64,000 nucleotides of DNA from Chitinophaga qingshengii (GTDB lineage: Bacteria > Bacteroidota > Bacteroidia > Chitinophagales > Chitinophagaceae). Each line of letters opens with the position of its first letter. Position 1 is the stretch's first letter. Under the pieces are notes generated by a model. That model had not been told where the DNA came from, did no database searches, and saw only the letters and a list, made by a program, of their open reading frames with translations. The position numbers and the translations under genes were made by a program. Shown here piece by piece: positions 35,743-43,968 of the stretch. Where the stretch lies: NCBI RefSeq assembly GCF_014529935.1, contig NZ_JACVFC010000001.1:2728001-2792000 (forward strand), in the 5' to 3' direction.

Positions 35743-36786
35743 TTAGTGTTGACGAGCCAGTACAATTGCTCCGGTAATCAGCATATTAGCCAGTGCCAGC
35801 GGGATCATTACTCTCCAGCCCAGGCGCATCAGCTGATCATAACGGAATCTGGGGACCGTCCACCGTACCCACATAAAGAAGAATATGAACAACAGTATCT
35901 TCACGAATAACGCTACAAAGCCCAGTATGGTGAGCGTATTGGGGCTAACGCCCAAACTGTCCATACCCGGGAAAGCGTATCCACCGAAATACATAGTAGC
36001 CATCAGCGCGGAGCTGACAAACATGTTGATATATTCTGCAAAGAGGTAAAAGCCCAGTTTCATGGAGGAATATTCCAGGTGGTAACCACCGTTCAGTTCG
36101 TTCTCTGCTTCCGGCAGGTCAAAAGGTGCCCGGTTACATTCTGCAAAGGCACATACCAGGAAGATGAAGAAACCCAGCGGTTGGTATACTACGTTCCACA
36201 GGCCATGGCGTTGCTGTTCCACGATCTCTTTCAGGCTCAGCGTACCGGTCAGCATCAGCAGCGCGATCAGCGCCAGGCCCATCGGCAGCTCATAGGAAAT
36301 GATCTGGGAAGCCGCTCTTACGGAAGCCAGCAGCGAGTATTTGTTGTTGGAAGCCCAACCACCGATCATGATACCATATACCCCCACGCTCAGTACCCCG
36401 AAGATGAACAGGATACCGATGTTCACGTCTGCCACCTGCAGAGACACCGTATGCCCTGCGATGGTGAGCGTATCGCCCCATGGAATTACGGCACTGGTCA
36501 TACAGGCCACCAACATGGCGATAGACGGACCGAGGATAAAGAGGAACCGGTTGGCGTTGGTAGGAATGATTTCTTCCTTAAAGAAGAGCTTACCACCATC
36601 GGCCAGCGGTTGCAACAGGCCTATCGGACCCGCACGGTTCGGACCCAGACGGTCCTGAATCCAGGCAGCCACCTTTCTTTCGCCCCAGGTAGAGTACATG
36701 GCTACTACGAGCGACAGCACCAATACTGCTGATATGAGCAGTATTTTTTCCAGAATAAAAAACCAGTCTATGCTTAAAAACGTCAT
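35743..36786 (-). CDS. nuoH: NADH-quinone oxidoreductase subunit H
   Basis: NuoH is the membrane subunit that forms the quinone chamber with NuoB and NuoD. The 347-residue product has eight helices and the signatures RLGPNRAGPIGLLQPLADG, RAPFDLPEAENELNGGYH and FVRILLFI-like WVRWTVPRFRYDQLM. The acidic loop residues that couple quinone chemistry to pumping (PEAENE) are present. Confidence 0.96.
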   Translation of the reverse strand: MTFLSIDWFFILEKILLISAVLVLSLVVAMYSTWGERKVAAWIQDRLGPNRAGPIGLLQPLADGGKLFFKEEIIPTNANRFLFILGPSIAMLVACMTSAVIPWGDTLTIAGHTVSLQVADVNIGILFIFGVLSVGVYGIMIGGWASNNKYSLLASVRAASQIISYELPMGLALIALLMLTGTLSLKEIVEQQRHGLWNVVYQPLGFFIFLVCAFAECNRAPFDLPEAENELNGGYHLEYSSMKLGFYLFAEYINMFVSSALMATMYFGGYAFPGMDSLGVSPNTLTILGFVALFVKILLFIFFFMWVRWTVPRFRYDQLMRLGWRVMIPLALANMLITGAIVLARQH

Positions 36787-36787
36787 T

Positions 36788-36820
36788 TCCAGTTATAAGT
36801 TACGATTACAAATTACGATG
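36788..36820. repeat. Heptamer array in the nuoG/nuoH spacer
   Basis: On the - strand, soon after the nuoG stop, the spacer reads GTAATTT, GTAATC, GTAACTT, ATAACTG: heptamers with one 6-bp unit, sharing the GTAAYTY core with the spacers at 34588 and 42405. Confidence 0.6.
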
Positions 36821-36821
36821 C

Positions 36822-37910
36822 TTACTTATTAAAATCGTCCGAGTGAGCAGGACCGTCGATCTTGGAGAGATCAATTTCGGGCCTGTTGACCTCACTGGTA
36901 GTGTGGATATCGAACAACAACTTCGGTTGTCTTCCGTCCAGTACTTCCACGAGCGGATCTTTCGGTTTAACGGTATTCACGTAATGGCCCTGGGAAATAA
37001 CACTGTGACGGTCTATTTTGCGGGGGCCTTCGATGATCCAGTCTGATTTCTCTTTTTTATCGAAGCGGCAGGTATCACAGATAAAGTCTTCCACTTCGCC
37101 GTATTTGTCTTTACGGGCAGTTACGCGGAACACTTCATCACCCCGCATCCACAATACGGTTTTACCGCAGCATTTCGGGTCTTCGCAGTGACGGTGGGCA
37201 TCTACCGGTTTGAGGAACCATACACGGTTTTTGAACCGGAAGGTTTTATCGGTAAGGGCGCCTACCGGGCAAACGTCGATCACGTTGCCGATGAAGTTGT
37301 TATCGAGTGACTGATGGATATAAGTGCTGATTTCAGACGCATCGCCTCTGCCGAGTATACCGTGTTCACGTTTTTCAGTGAGCTGATCAGCGGTGAATAC
37401 GCAACGGTAGCAGAGGATACAGCGGGTCATGTGCAGCTGTATTTTATCGCCGATGTCAATTTTATCGAAAGTTCTGCGTTTGAATTCGTAGCGGGTAGCT
37501 TCAGCGCCGTGTTCATAGCTCAGGTTCTGCAGGTCGCATTCGCCGGCCTGGTCGCACACGGGGCAGTCCAGCGGGTGGTTGAGCAGCAGGAATTCCACCA
37601 CTCCTTTACGGGCATCCTGTACTTCCGGGGAAGTGATGTTACCTACTTCCATACCGTCCATCACGGTAGTACGGCAGCTGGCCACCAGTTTAGGCATCGG
37701 GCGTGGATCGGCATCGGAGCCTTTCGTTACTTTTACCAGGCAGGTACGGCATTTACCACCGCTGCCCTGCAACTTGGAATAGTAGCACATAGCCGGCGGT
37801 ACCACATCTCCTCCTATCTGCCGGGCTGCATTCAGTATCGTCGTTCCAGGTTCGACCTCCACGGAGATGTTATCGATCTTAACCTTGAATAATTTTTTTT
37901 CCTCCGCCAT
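36822..37910 (-). CDS. nuoG: NADH-quinone oxidoreductase subunit G, short form
   Basis: NuoG is the peripheral-arm iron-sulfur subunit. From MAEEKKLFKV the product has 362 residues, against roughly 900 in E. coli. It has the 2Fe-2S domain (Cys42, 54, 57, 79), the His-Cys cluster (His112, Cys116, 119, 125) and the next 4Fe-4S set (Cys164, 167, 170, 214). A further Cys group (Cys242, 247, 248, 278, 281) aligns with the start of the molybdopterin Fe4S4 domain, but the large molybdopterin domain itself is absent. An upstream in-frame GTG at 37931 lies in the octamer repeat and is rejected as start. Short NuoG forms are, as I recall, usual in Bacteroidota. Confidence 0.92.
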   Translation of the reverse strand: MAEEKKLFKVKIDNISVEVEPGTTILNAARQIGGDVVPPAMCYYSKLQGSGGKCRTCLVKVTKGSDADPRPMPKLVASCRTTVMDGMEVGNITSPEVQDARKGVVEFLLLNHPLDCPVCDQAGECDLQNLSYEHGAEATRYEFKRRTFDKIDIGDKIQLHMTRCILCYRCVFTADQLTEKREHGILGRGDASEISTYIHQSLDNNFIGNVIDVCPVGALTDKTFRFKNRVWFLKPVDAHRHCEDPKCCGKTVLWMRGDEVFRVTARKDKYGEVEDFICDTCRFDKKEKSDWIIEGPRKIDRHSVISQGHYVNTVKPKDPLVEVLDGRQPKLLFDIHTTSEVNRPEIDLSKIDGPAHSDDFNK

Positions 37911-37931
37911 CTTGGATATAGTTTTTTGCAC

Positions 37932-37963
37932 GCAAAGCCGCCAAGCAGCAAAGCAGCAAAGGT
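37932..37963. repeat. Left octamer array, four units
   Basis: Four contiguous degenerate copies of GCAAAGSM with no bases between them. Confidence 0.85.
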
Positions 37964-37971
37964 TATATTTT

Positions 37972-38349
37972 TTATAATTTGTTAACTATTCTATGAATGC
38001 CATTTTTTATCAGAGCAACATTAAAATTAACCAGTAATCCGAGTTTTACATTAGCAAGCTTCATATATGTAAACAGCTGCTTGTAATGCATGTCTTTCAA
38101 CTCTTCCACAGATTTTATTTCAACAATAAGCTTGTTTTCAATAATCAAGTCTGCTCTGAATGCTTTTTTAAGAACTATATTATCATGAACTAAAGCCACT
38201 CCTACCTGTCGTTCAAAATTCAGATTTCTTTTCATCAGTTCATAACTCAATAATTCTTCATAAACCGATTCAAATAATCCTGGCCCGTATTTAGTGTGTA
38301 TCACAAAGCAGGCATCCACAACCTCCTTGGAGATTTCATTTTCTGTCAT
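37972..38349 (-). CDS. GxxExxY protein (PD-(D/E)XK nuclease-like)
   Basis: The 125-residue product has the naming motif Gly24-x-x-Glu27-x-x-Tyr30 (GLFESVY). A PD-(D/E)XK-like core follows: Asp67 (RADLII), Glu77-x-Lys79 (VEIKS) and Gln91 (QLFTYMK). These residues suggest a metal-dependent nuclease fold, though activity has not, to my knowledge, been firmly shown for this family. The gene is unrelated to complex I and sits in the nuo operon only as a passenger. It is AT-richer than its neighbours and is bounded by inverted octamer arrays, so acquisition as a small element is likely. Confidence 0.88.
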   Translation of the reverse strand: MTENEISKEVVDACFVIHTKYGPGLFESVYEELLSYELMKRNLNFERQVGVALVHDNIVLKKAFRADLIIENKLIVEIKSVEELKDMHYKQLFTYMKLANVKLGLLVNFNVALIKNGIHRIVNKL

Positions 38350-38387
38350 ATGGATGAAATATTTTGGGTTAACAATTCCAGAAAATA

Positions 38388-38419
38388 ATCTTCGCGCCTT
38401 TGCTGCTTTGCGCCTTTGC
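38388..38419. repeat. Right octamer array, four units, inverted
   Basis: Four contiguous copies of the same octamer on the - strand, exactly matching the left array in number and length (32 bp). Confidence 0.85.
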
Positions 38420-38424
38420 GAGCA

Positions 38425-39789
38425 CTACACGCTGGCTGGTTCCGGTAAAGGCAGCGGATCGGCGTAATGTGCCAGTCCGAAGTTACGGGTCAACGCTTCA
38501 TCCGGGTGTTTCACATGCCACTCAAACTCGTCGCGGAAGTGACGGATAGCGGCAGCTACCGGCCATGCGGCAGCGTCGCCGAGCGGGCAAATGGTATTGC
38601 CTTCTATTTTCCGCTGGATATCCCACAACAGGTCTATATCGCTCATTTTACCCTTTCCGTATTCGATGTTATGCAGCACTTTTTTCATCCAGCCGGTACC
38701 TTCACGGCAAGGGCTGCACTGGCCGCAGCTTTCGTGGTGGTAGAAACGGGCGAAGGTGAGGGTATTGCGTACAATACACTGGTCTTCGTCCATGACGATA
38801 AAACCACCGGAGCCCAACATAGAGCCGGTCGCAAAACCGCCATCGTTGAGGCTTTCGTAGGTCATCATGCGGGTTTCGCCTTTCGCTGTTTTCAACAGCA
38901 GGTTAGCCGGCAGCACCGGTACGGAAGAACCGCCGGGGATGCAGGCTTTCAGGCGTTTGCCACCTTTGATGCCACCACAATATTCGTCAGAGTAAATAAA
39001 TTCTTCTACAGAGATGTTCATTTCGATCTCGTACACACCGGGCTTGTTGATATTGCCGCAGGCAGAGATCAGTTTGGTGCCGGTAGATTTACCGATACCG
39101 AATTTAATATATTCGTCGCCGCCGATGTTAACGATAGGCACTACCGCCGCGATGGTTTCCACGTTGTTTACCACGGTAGGGCATCCCCACAGACCTTTTA
39201 CAGCCGGGAACGGCGGTTTGATACGGGGATTACCGCGTTTGCCTTCCAGCGATTCCAGCAGGGCAGTTTCTTCCCCGCAGATATAGGCGCCGGCGCCGCG
39301 TTGTACATATATTTCCAGGTCGAAACCGGTACCCTGGATATTTTTACCCAGCCAGCCTTTGTTTTTGGCTTCTGCAATCGCTTGTTCCAGGATATCGGGG
39401 ATCCAGGCGTATTCGCCGCGGATATAGATATATGCGCTGTTAGCACCCAGGGCAAAACTGGAGATCAGCAATCCCTCAATTAAGAGGTGAGGGATGAACT
39501 CCATCAGGTAACGGTCCTTGAATGTGCCCGGCTCCGATTCGTCCGCATTGCAAACGAGGTAACGCGGAACACCTTCCGGTTTGGCGATGAAGCTCCATTT
39601 CAGGCCGGTAGGGAAACCCGCGCCACCACGACCTCTCAGGCCGCTCTTCTTCACTTCTTCCACGACGGCTTCCGGGCCCATGGTTTTCAGCGCTTTTTCT
39701 GCTGCAGCATAACCGCCGTTGCTCCGGTAAGTGTCATAATACCGGATACCTTCTATGTGTGCTTTGTCTAACAGTAATTTGCGTCCCAT
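38425..39789 (-). CDS. nuoF: NADH-quinone oxidoreductase subunit F
   Basis: NuoF oxidises NADH through FMN and passes electrons to cluster N3. The 454-residue product has the NADH/FMN-binding stretch [15 protein letters not shown] and the 4Fe-4S ligands Cys355, Cys358, Cys361 (SCGQCSPC) and Cys401 (ICPLGDA). FMN-binding residues around [13 protein letters not shown] are intact. The stop codon lies directly before the octamer array of the GxxExxY element. Confidence 0.96.
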   Translation of the reverse strand: MGRKLLLDKAHIEGIRYYDTYRSNGGYAAAEKALKTMGPEAVVEEVKKSGLRGRGGAGFPTGLKWSFIAKPEGVPRYLVCNADESEPGTFKDRYLMEFIPHLLIEGLLISSFALGANSAYIYIRGEYAWIPDILEQAIAEAKNKGWLGKNIQGTGFDLEIYVQRGAGAYICGEETALLESLEGKRGNPRIKPPFPAVKGLWGCPTVVNNVETIAAVVPIVNIGGDEYIKFGIGKSTGTKLISACGNINKPGVYEIEMNISVEEFIYSDEYCGGIKGGKRLKACIPGGSSVPVLPANLLLKTAKGETRMMTYESLNDGGFATGSMLGSGGFIVMDEDQCIVRNTLTFARFYHHESCGQCSPCREGTGWMKKVLHNIEYGKGKMSDIDLLWDIQRKIEGNTICPLGDAAAWPVAAAIRHFRDEFEWHVKHPDEALTRNFGLAHYADPLPLPEPASV

Positions 39790-39854
39790 TTTCTTCCTTA
39801 TGGTTTAATGGTGATAGATAAACCAGCACCATCAACAGATTTGTATATGATCTT

Positions 39855-40067
39855 TTATGCCTTTCGTATACGGTGTTGTGCGATACGTTCTGCCAGCCGG
39901 AAAAACAGGTATCCGGCCGCTACGCCGCAGATAAAGGACAGGAACCAGTTGTTCACCCGCCATAAACCCGCCAATGCCGCCATCAGTAATACCGCTTCGA
40001 TAATGGTGATACGGTACTGATATATTAATAAACCTATACGCATGACTACCTGTTTTTGGTGATGCAT
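39855..40067 (-). CDS. Small two-helix membrane protein between nuoE and nuoF
   Basis: The 70-residue frame starts with an ATG that overlaps the nuoE stop by one base (TAATG), which suggests translational coupling. A second possible start, MRIGLLIYQYR, lies nine codons in, behind AGGTAG. Two hydrophobic segments are visible (TIIEAVLLMAALAGL and WFLSFICGVAAGYLFFRL), with basic ends (RIAQHRIRKA). It is not a standard complex I subunit. I do not recognise it; coupling to nuoE makes it a credible gene and a possible accessory or assembly factor. Confidence 0.6.
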   Translation of the reverse strand: MHHQKQVVMRIGLLIYQYRITIIEAVLLMAALAGLWRVNNWFLSFICGVAAGYLFFRLAERIAQHRIRKA

Positions 40068-40564
40068 TAATTAGCTTTCGCCCTGCACTCTGCGATGATC
40101 TCATCTACTTTGGCAGGGGTGAGGTGTTCGCGGAAATGTTTACCCAATTGCATCATGGGCGCATAACCACAGGCACCCAGACATTCTACCGTTTTAAGGG
40201 TAAACATGCCATCAGGCGTAGTTTCACCTACACCGATACCCAGTTTATTCTTAATGTAATCAATGATCTGATCCGAACCACTTACCATGCAGGGGCCCGT
40301 CTGACATACTTCAAACAGGTATTTGCCTACCGGCTTCAGGTTGAACATGCTGTAGAAAGTGGCCACTTCGTACACTTCAATAGGCGTTATCTGCAGGATG
40401 CCTGCAACATAGTCCATTGTTTCTGCACTCAGCCAACCGCCAAATTCCTCCTGTGCCAGATGCAGCACAGGTATCAGCGCACTCTTCTGCTTCCCTGCCG
40501 GGTAGCGTGCGATGATCTCTTTTACTTTATTCAGTTTCTCTTCAGAAAATTGAACCACAGCCAT
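40067..40564 (-). CDS. nuoE: NADH-quinone oxidoreductase subunit E
   Basis: NuoE has a thioredoxin-like fold and holds the 2Fe-2S cluster N1a next to NuoF. The 165-residue product has the four ligands Cys87, Cys92 (CQTGPC) and Cys128, Cys132 (CLGAC). It is followed by a small membrane-protein gene with a one-base overlap. Its spacer from nuoD is 89 bp and holds only a weak hairpin (AGTACC/GGTACT). Confidence 0.96.
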   Translation of the reverse strand: MAVVQFSEEKLNKVKEIIARYPAGKQKSALIPVLHLAQEEFGGWLSAETMDYVAGILQITPIEVYEVATFYSMFNLKPVGKYLFEVCQTGPCMVSGSDQIIDYIKNKLGIGVGETTPDGMFTLKTVECLGACGYAPMMQLGKHFREHLTPAKVDEIIAECRAKAN

Positions 40565-40653
40565 TAAAAAATTATGTTTAAATAAGCTCTTTAATCTTTA
40601 CAATATTGCTCCTACTGTCCTAAAACAAAGAGTACCCGCAAGGGCAGGTACTA

Positions 40654-41874
40654 CTATGCATCCAGCTCGCCGGCAATCAGGTTGAGGCTACTCATACACA
40701 CGATCGCGTCACTCAACATAGCGCCTTTTACCAGTTCGGCGTAAGCCTGGTAGTAGATAAAGCAGGGACGGCGGAAATGCAGCCGGTAAGGGCTACGGCC
40801 ACCATCGCTGATCAGGTAAAAGCCCAGTTCTCCATTGGCGCCTTCTACAGCGTTGTACACTTCACCAGGCAGTATTTCTGTTTCACCCATCACTATTTTA
40901 AAGTGATAGATGAGTGCTTCCATTTTAGTATAAACATCCTTTTTCTCTGGCAGGTAGTAAGCCGGAACGTCGGCATGGTATACATCGTCCGGTAAGCCTT
41001 TCAGTTTATCCATCGCCTGACGGATAATGCTGATGCTTTCCCACATTTCCGCGTTGCGGACCTGGTAACGGTCGTAGCAGTCGCCGGTAGTACCTACAGG
41101 AATGGAGAAATCGAAGTCCTGATAAGAGGAGTAAGGGTTGGCGATACGTACGTCATAGTCAACGCCGGCTGCTCTCAGGTTTGGACCGGTAAAGCCGTAG
41201 CTCATGGCCCTTTCTGCGCTGATAGCACCTACACCCTGTGTACGTTCCATGAAGATACGGTTACGGGTGAGCAGGGTTTCAAATTCTGTCAGTGCCGCGG
41301 GGTATTCTTTCAGGAAACGTTCTATTTTTTCGAAAGCCGCGGGGGTGAAGTTTCTTTCAAAACCACCGATACGGCCAATGTTGGTTGTCAAACGGGAACC
41401 GCATACCTCTTCATAGATTTCGTATATCAGTTCACGATAGGTCATGAGGTATACGAAACCGGTGAGGGCGCCGGTATCCACTCCCATTACCGCGCTACAG
41501 ATCAGGTGGTCTGCAATACGGGCCAGTTCCATGATGATTACCCGCAGGTAGTCAACACGTTTGGGCATTTCCAGTCCCAGTAATTTTTCCACTGTCATGA
41601 TCCAGCCCATGTTGTTGATGGGGGCAGAGCAGTAGTTGAGCCTATCGGTGAGTGGAGTGATCTGGTAGTAGGGACGGCGTTCTGCGATCTTCTCAAAGGC
41701 GCGGTGGATGTATCCTACAGTGGATACGGCGCTCACTACTTTTTCGCCGTCTATTTCCAGGATATTCTGGAATACGCCGTGTGTAGCCGGGTGGGTAGGA
41801 CCCAGGTTCAGTGTGGTCGTATTTTTTTCTATGGAGCCTTCCGGCAGTTTTACGTGTTGTTTCTGGTCTAACAT
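40654..41874 (-). CDS. nuoD: NADH-quinone oxidoreductase subunit D
   Basis: NuoD (49-kDa subunit) forms the quinone site with NuoB. The 406-residue product has LGPTHPATHGVF (with the quinone-site His), the 49-kDa signature YIHRAFEKIAERR, and DPCLSCTER-type residues replaced by the usual short SSLNLIAGELDA ending. It is separate from nuoC, unlike the fused nuoCD of enterobacteria. Confidence 0.96.
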   Translation of the reverse strand: MLDQKQHVKLPEGSIEKNTTTLNLGPTHPATHGVFQNILEIDGEKVVSAVSTVGYIHRAFEKIAERRPYYQITPLTDRLNYCSAPINNMGWIMTVEKLLGLEMPKRVDYLRVIIMELARIADHLICSAVMGVDTGALTGFVYLMTYRELIYEIYEEVCGSRLTTNIGRIGGFERNFTPAAFEKIERFLKEYPAALTEFETLLTRNRIFMERTQGVGAISAERAMSYGFTGPNLRAAGVDYDVRIANPYSSYQDFDFSIPVGTTGDCYDRYQVRNAEMWESISIIRQAMDKLKGLPDDVYHADVPAYYLPEKKDVYTKMEALIYHFKIVMGETEILPGEVYNAVEGANGELGFYLISDGGRSPYRLHFRRPCFIYYQAYAELVKGAMLSDAIVCMSSLNLIAGELDA

Positions 41875-41886
41875 AGCCTGATTAAA

Positions 41887-42402
41887 TTAAAGGTGACCGC
41901 CCCTGCCAAACATTTCATCGTCTTTATCGGTACGCATGGGATCTTCCAGCGGAAATTCCTTACGCATGGGGAAATAGGTCATTTCATCCACGTTAAGGAT
42001 ACGGATCAGGTTAGGATGCCCTACAAAATCCACCCCGAAGAAATCATACGTTTCACGCTCCATCCAGTTGGCAGATTCGTACAGGCTGGTAGCGGTAAAC
42101 ACTTTCGGTGCAGCCACCGGTGTATACACTTTGAGGCGCAGCCTTACATTATCCACGAAGTTGTGCAGGTGATATACCACGCACAGCTCCTCGTTTTTCC
42201 GCTCGGGATAATGTACGGCAGTGATGTCTGTCAGAAAACGAAAACGCAATTCCTCATCATCGAACAGGAATTGCATTACTTTCAGGTTATAATCTTTCTG
42301 CGCGGTGAAGGTGAGCAGTCCAAACGGTTCTTCAAAACCGGTCAGCACATCCCCGAACTTCTCCGTCAGGCGTTGTTGTATGCGTTCGTTTGTTAAAGAC
42401 AT
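41887..42402 (-). CDS. nuoC: NADH-quinone oxidoreductase subunit C
   Basis: The 30-kDa subunit helps bind NuoB and NuoD in the peripheral arm. The start is ATG 42402 (MSLTNERIQQ), preferred over a TTG two codons earlier. The 30-kDa signature is present: ERETYDFFGVDFVGHPNL and RKEFPLEDP. The product of 171 residues is a typical stand-alone NuoC. The spacer to nuoB contains a heptamer array. Confidence 0.95.
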   Translation of the reverse strand: MSLTNERIQQRLTEKFGDVLTGFEEPFGLLTFTAQKDYNLKVMQFLFDDEELRFRFLTDITAVHYPERKNEELCVVYHLHNFVDNVRLRLKVYTPVAAPKVFTATSLYESANWMERETYDFFGVDFVGHPNLIRILNVDEMTYFPMRKEFPLEDPMRTDKDDEMFGRGGHL

Positions 42403-42404
42403 TA

Positions 42405-42437
42405 ACAATAAGAGATTTACGAGTTACAAGTTACCAT
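42405..42437. repeat. Heptamer array in the nuoB/nuoC spacer
   Basis: Starting a few bases after the nuoB stop, the - strand reads GTAACTT, GTAACTC, GTAAATC. The same GTAAYTY core occurs at 34588 and 36788. Confidence 0.6.
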
Positions 42438-42444
42438 TCACACC

Positions 42445-43008
42445 TTATTTGATACCGTAAGACTCCATCAGTTCGCGGTAGCGGTCGGAGTTACGGCGGC
42501 GCAGGCTTTCATTGCCTACCAGTTGCTGTATTTTCATGAATCCGTCGATAATGCCTTCTGGTCTGGGAGGGCATCCCGGAACATACACATCTACCGGAAT
42601 CACCTGGTCGATTCCCTGTAAAACGGAATAAGTATCAAAAATACCACCGCTGCAGGCACAGGCGCCAACCGCCATTACCCAGCGGGGTTCTGCCATCTGC
42701 AGGTATACCTGGCGAACGATAGGACCCATTTTTTTGGAAATGGTACCCATTACCATGAGCAGGTCGCACTGGCGGGGGGTAAAAGCCATACGTTCCGCAC
42801 CAAAACGGGCCAGATCGTAAGTAGCAGCCATGGTAGCCATAAATTCAATACCACAGCAGGAGGTAGCGAATGGTAAAGGCCAGATGGAGTTTTTACGCGC
42901 CAAACCTATTGCCTTGTCAAAGGAAGTAGCATAGAACCCTTCACCGGAATATCCCTCAGGGATTTCCACCATCTTCACGTTGGTATTATATTGAACCGGA
43001 CGAGCCAT
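42445..43008 (-). CDS. nuoB: NADH-quinone oxidoreductase subunit B
   Basis: NuoB holds the terminal cluster N2, the electron donor to quinone. The 187-residue product has the four ligands Cys51-Cys52 (TSCCGIEF), Cys117 (GACACSGG) and Cys146 (PGCPPRP), as well as ARFGAERM and MGTISKKM. The nuoA/nuoB spacer is an AAATCTT-type heptamer array. Confidence 0.97.
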   Translation of the reverse strand: MARPVQYNTNVKMVEIPEGYSGEGFYATSFDKAIGLARKNSIWPLPFATSCCGIEFMATMAATYDLARFGAERMAFTPRQCDLLMVMGTISKKMGPIVRQVYLQMAEPRWVMAVGACACSGGIFDTYSVLQGIDQVIPVDVYVPGCPPRPEGIIDGFMKIQQLVGNESLRRRNSDRYRELMESYGIK

Positions 43009-43033
43009 TGATTTAAGATTTAAAGGTTTAAGA

Positions 43034-43429
43034 TTAGTCTTCCCACTTCAGGGCACCTTTTTTCACGATGTAGATAAAACCACACAGGAAAAAACCCACA
43101 AACATCAGCACAGCCATAAATCCTTCCCAACCCAGCTCTTTAAAATTAACCGCATAGGGGTAGAAAAAGATAACTTCCACGTCAAACAGGACAAACAGAA
43201 TTGCCGTCAAAAAGTATTTGATGGCCACTTGCTGCCTGGCATTGCCATGCTGCTCGATTCCGCTCTCAAAGTTAATAAGCTTGTCACTTGTTTTACGCTT
43301 GGGGCCCAGAAAGTGAGTAGCTAGCATGGTGATCCCAACAAAACCTAAAGCAGCAAGTAATTGCAGTACTATAGGGAAATAGCTAAAAGGAGTAGTCGTT
43401 GCTGACAAAAATACAGTGTCTGTATACAT
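43034..43429 (-). CDS. nuoA: NADH-quinone oxidoreductase subunit A
   Basis: This is the first gene of the 13-subunit operon. The 131-residue, three-helix product has the NuoA signature YESGIEQ-like FESGIEQHGNARQQVAIKYF and the acidic pair in FDVEVIFFYPYA. It is transcribed from the consensus promoter at 43461-43491. Confidence 0.96.
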   Translation of the reverse strand: MYTDTVFLSATTTPFSYFPIVLQLLAALGFVGITMLATHFLGPKRKTSDKLINFESGIEQHGNARQQVAIKYFLTAILFVLFDVEVIFFYPYAVNFKELGWEGFMAVLMFVGFFLCGFIYIVKKGALKWED

Positions 43430-43460
43430 AAGCTTCCCGATAAAACATTGTCCGAATGCG

Positions 43461-43491
43461 CAAAAATACTGTAACTAAACCAAATATCAAA
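43461..43491 (-). promoter_or_regulatory. Consensus promoter of the nuo operon
   Basis: The - strand has TTTG, exactly 19 bp, then TATTTTTG, a full match to TTTG-N19-TAnnTTTG. The leader before nuoA is about 25 nt. Confidence 0.8.
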
Positions 43492-43919
43492 CCTATTTAA
43501 TGGTTAAAATATTATCTTTTTTTGCCAACCGGAAACCAGGGAAACCATTCCGGCAATCCCCGGTTCATTCGCCGCAAAACAAGTGCCTACAGCCTTATTG
43601 TGCTTATTACACTATGATAAAGGAAATACCCGGCAAGCCAACCGTTAAATATAACAATTATTATAAATATAAATACATTTTTACCACCACGCAGACCGGC
43701 CATTTTGTCAAGATCTTACCGGTAATATTTTTTGGGCGCCAGTAATAGTCAAAGCAGATAGCAACAACAGCGCATCTATAGCCTATAATGCCCACCGACT
43801 ATGTTTATACCTGGAAATGCCTTCCTATATCTTCGTCAGTGGCTGATTACCCATTATCTTTCCTCTCCCGTAAACAAGATATAAAATGCCAATCTGACAG
43901 CCTACTCCCCCCAAACAAA
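43492..43919. other. 428-bp gap upstream of the nuo promoter with no gene seen
   Basis: Two short + strand frames (43500-43745, 43788-43982) lack a ribosome site and protein-like composition, and the second runs into a terminator. Base composition drops to AT-rich around 43640-43680. I see nothing else that I can support. Confidence 0.5.
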
Positions 43920-43949
43920 AAGCCCCGGACCGATAACGGCCCGGGGCTT
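43919..43949 (-). terminator. Terminator of the PstS-TPR unit
   Basis: AAGCCCCGGACC pairs with GGCCCGGGGCTT (one mismatch) and is followed by a T-run on the - strand, 20 bp after the TPR gene. Confidence 0.85.
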
Positions 43950-43968
43950 CATATGACAAGCAGTTTTA

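Larger units (their letters stand above)
37932..38419 (-). mobile_element. Putative minimal element: GxxExxY gene between inverted octamer arrays
   Basis: A 488-bp AT-rich insert separates nuoF from nuoG. The left end has four 8-bp units (GCAAAGCC, GCCAAGCA, GCAAAGCA, GCAAAGGT; 37932-37963). The right end has four units on the other strand (GCAAAGGC, GCAAAGCA, GCAAAGGC, GCGAAGAT; 38388-38419). Between them lies only the GxxExxY gene. The right array begins five to six bases after the nuoF stop codon, and the left array ends 22 bp before the nuoG start. The insert keeps the operon direction. That it moves as a unit is inference. Confidence 0.55.

Noticed and set aside
34588..42437. nuo spacer arrays as a possible CRISPR
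   Set aside because: Units are 7-8 bp with no spacers of constant length and no cas genes.
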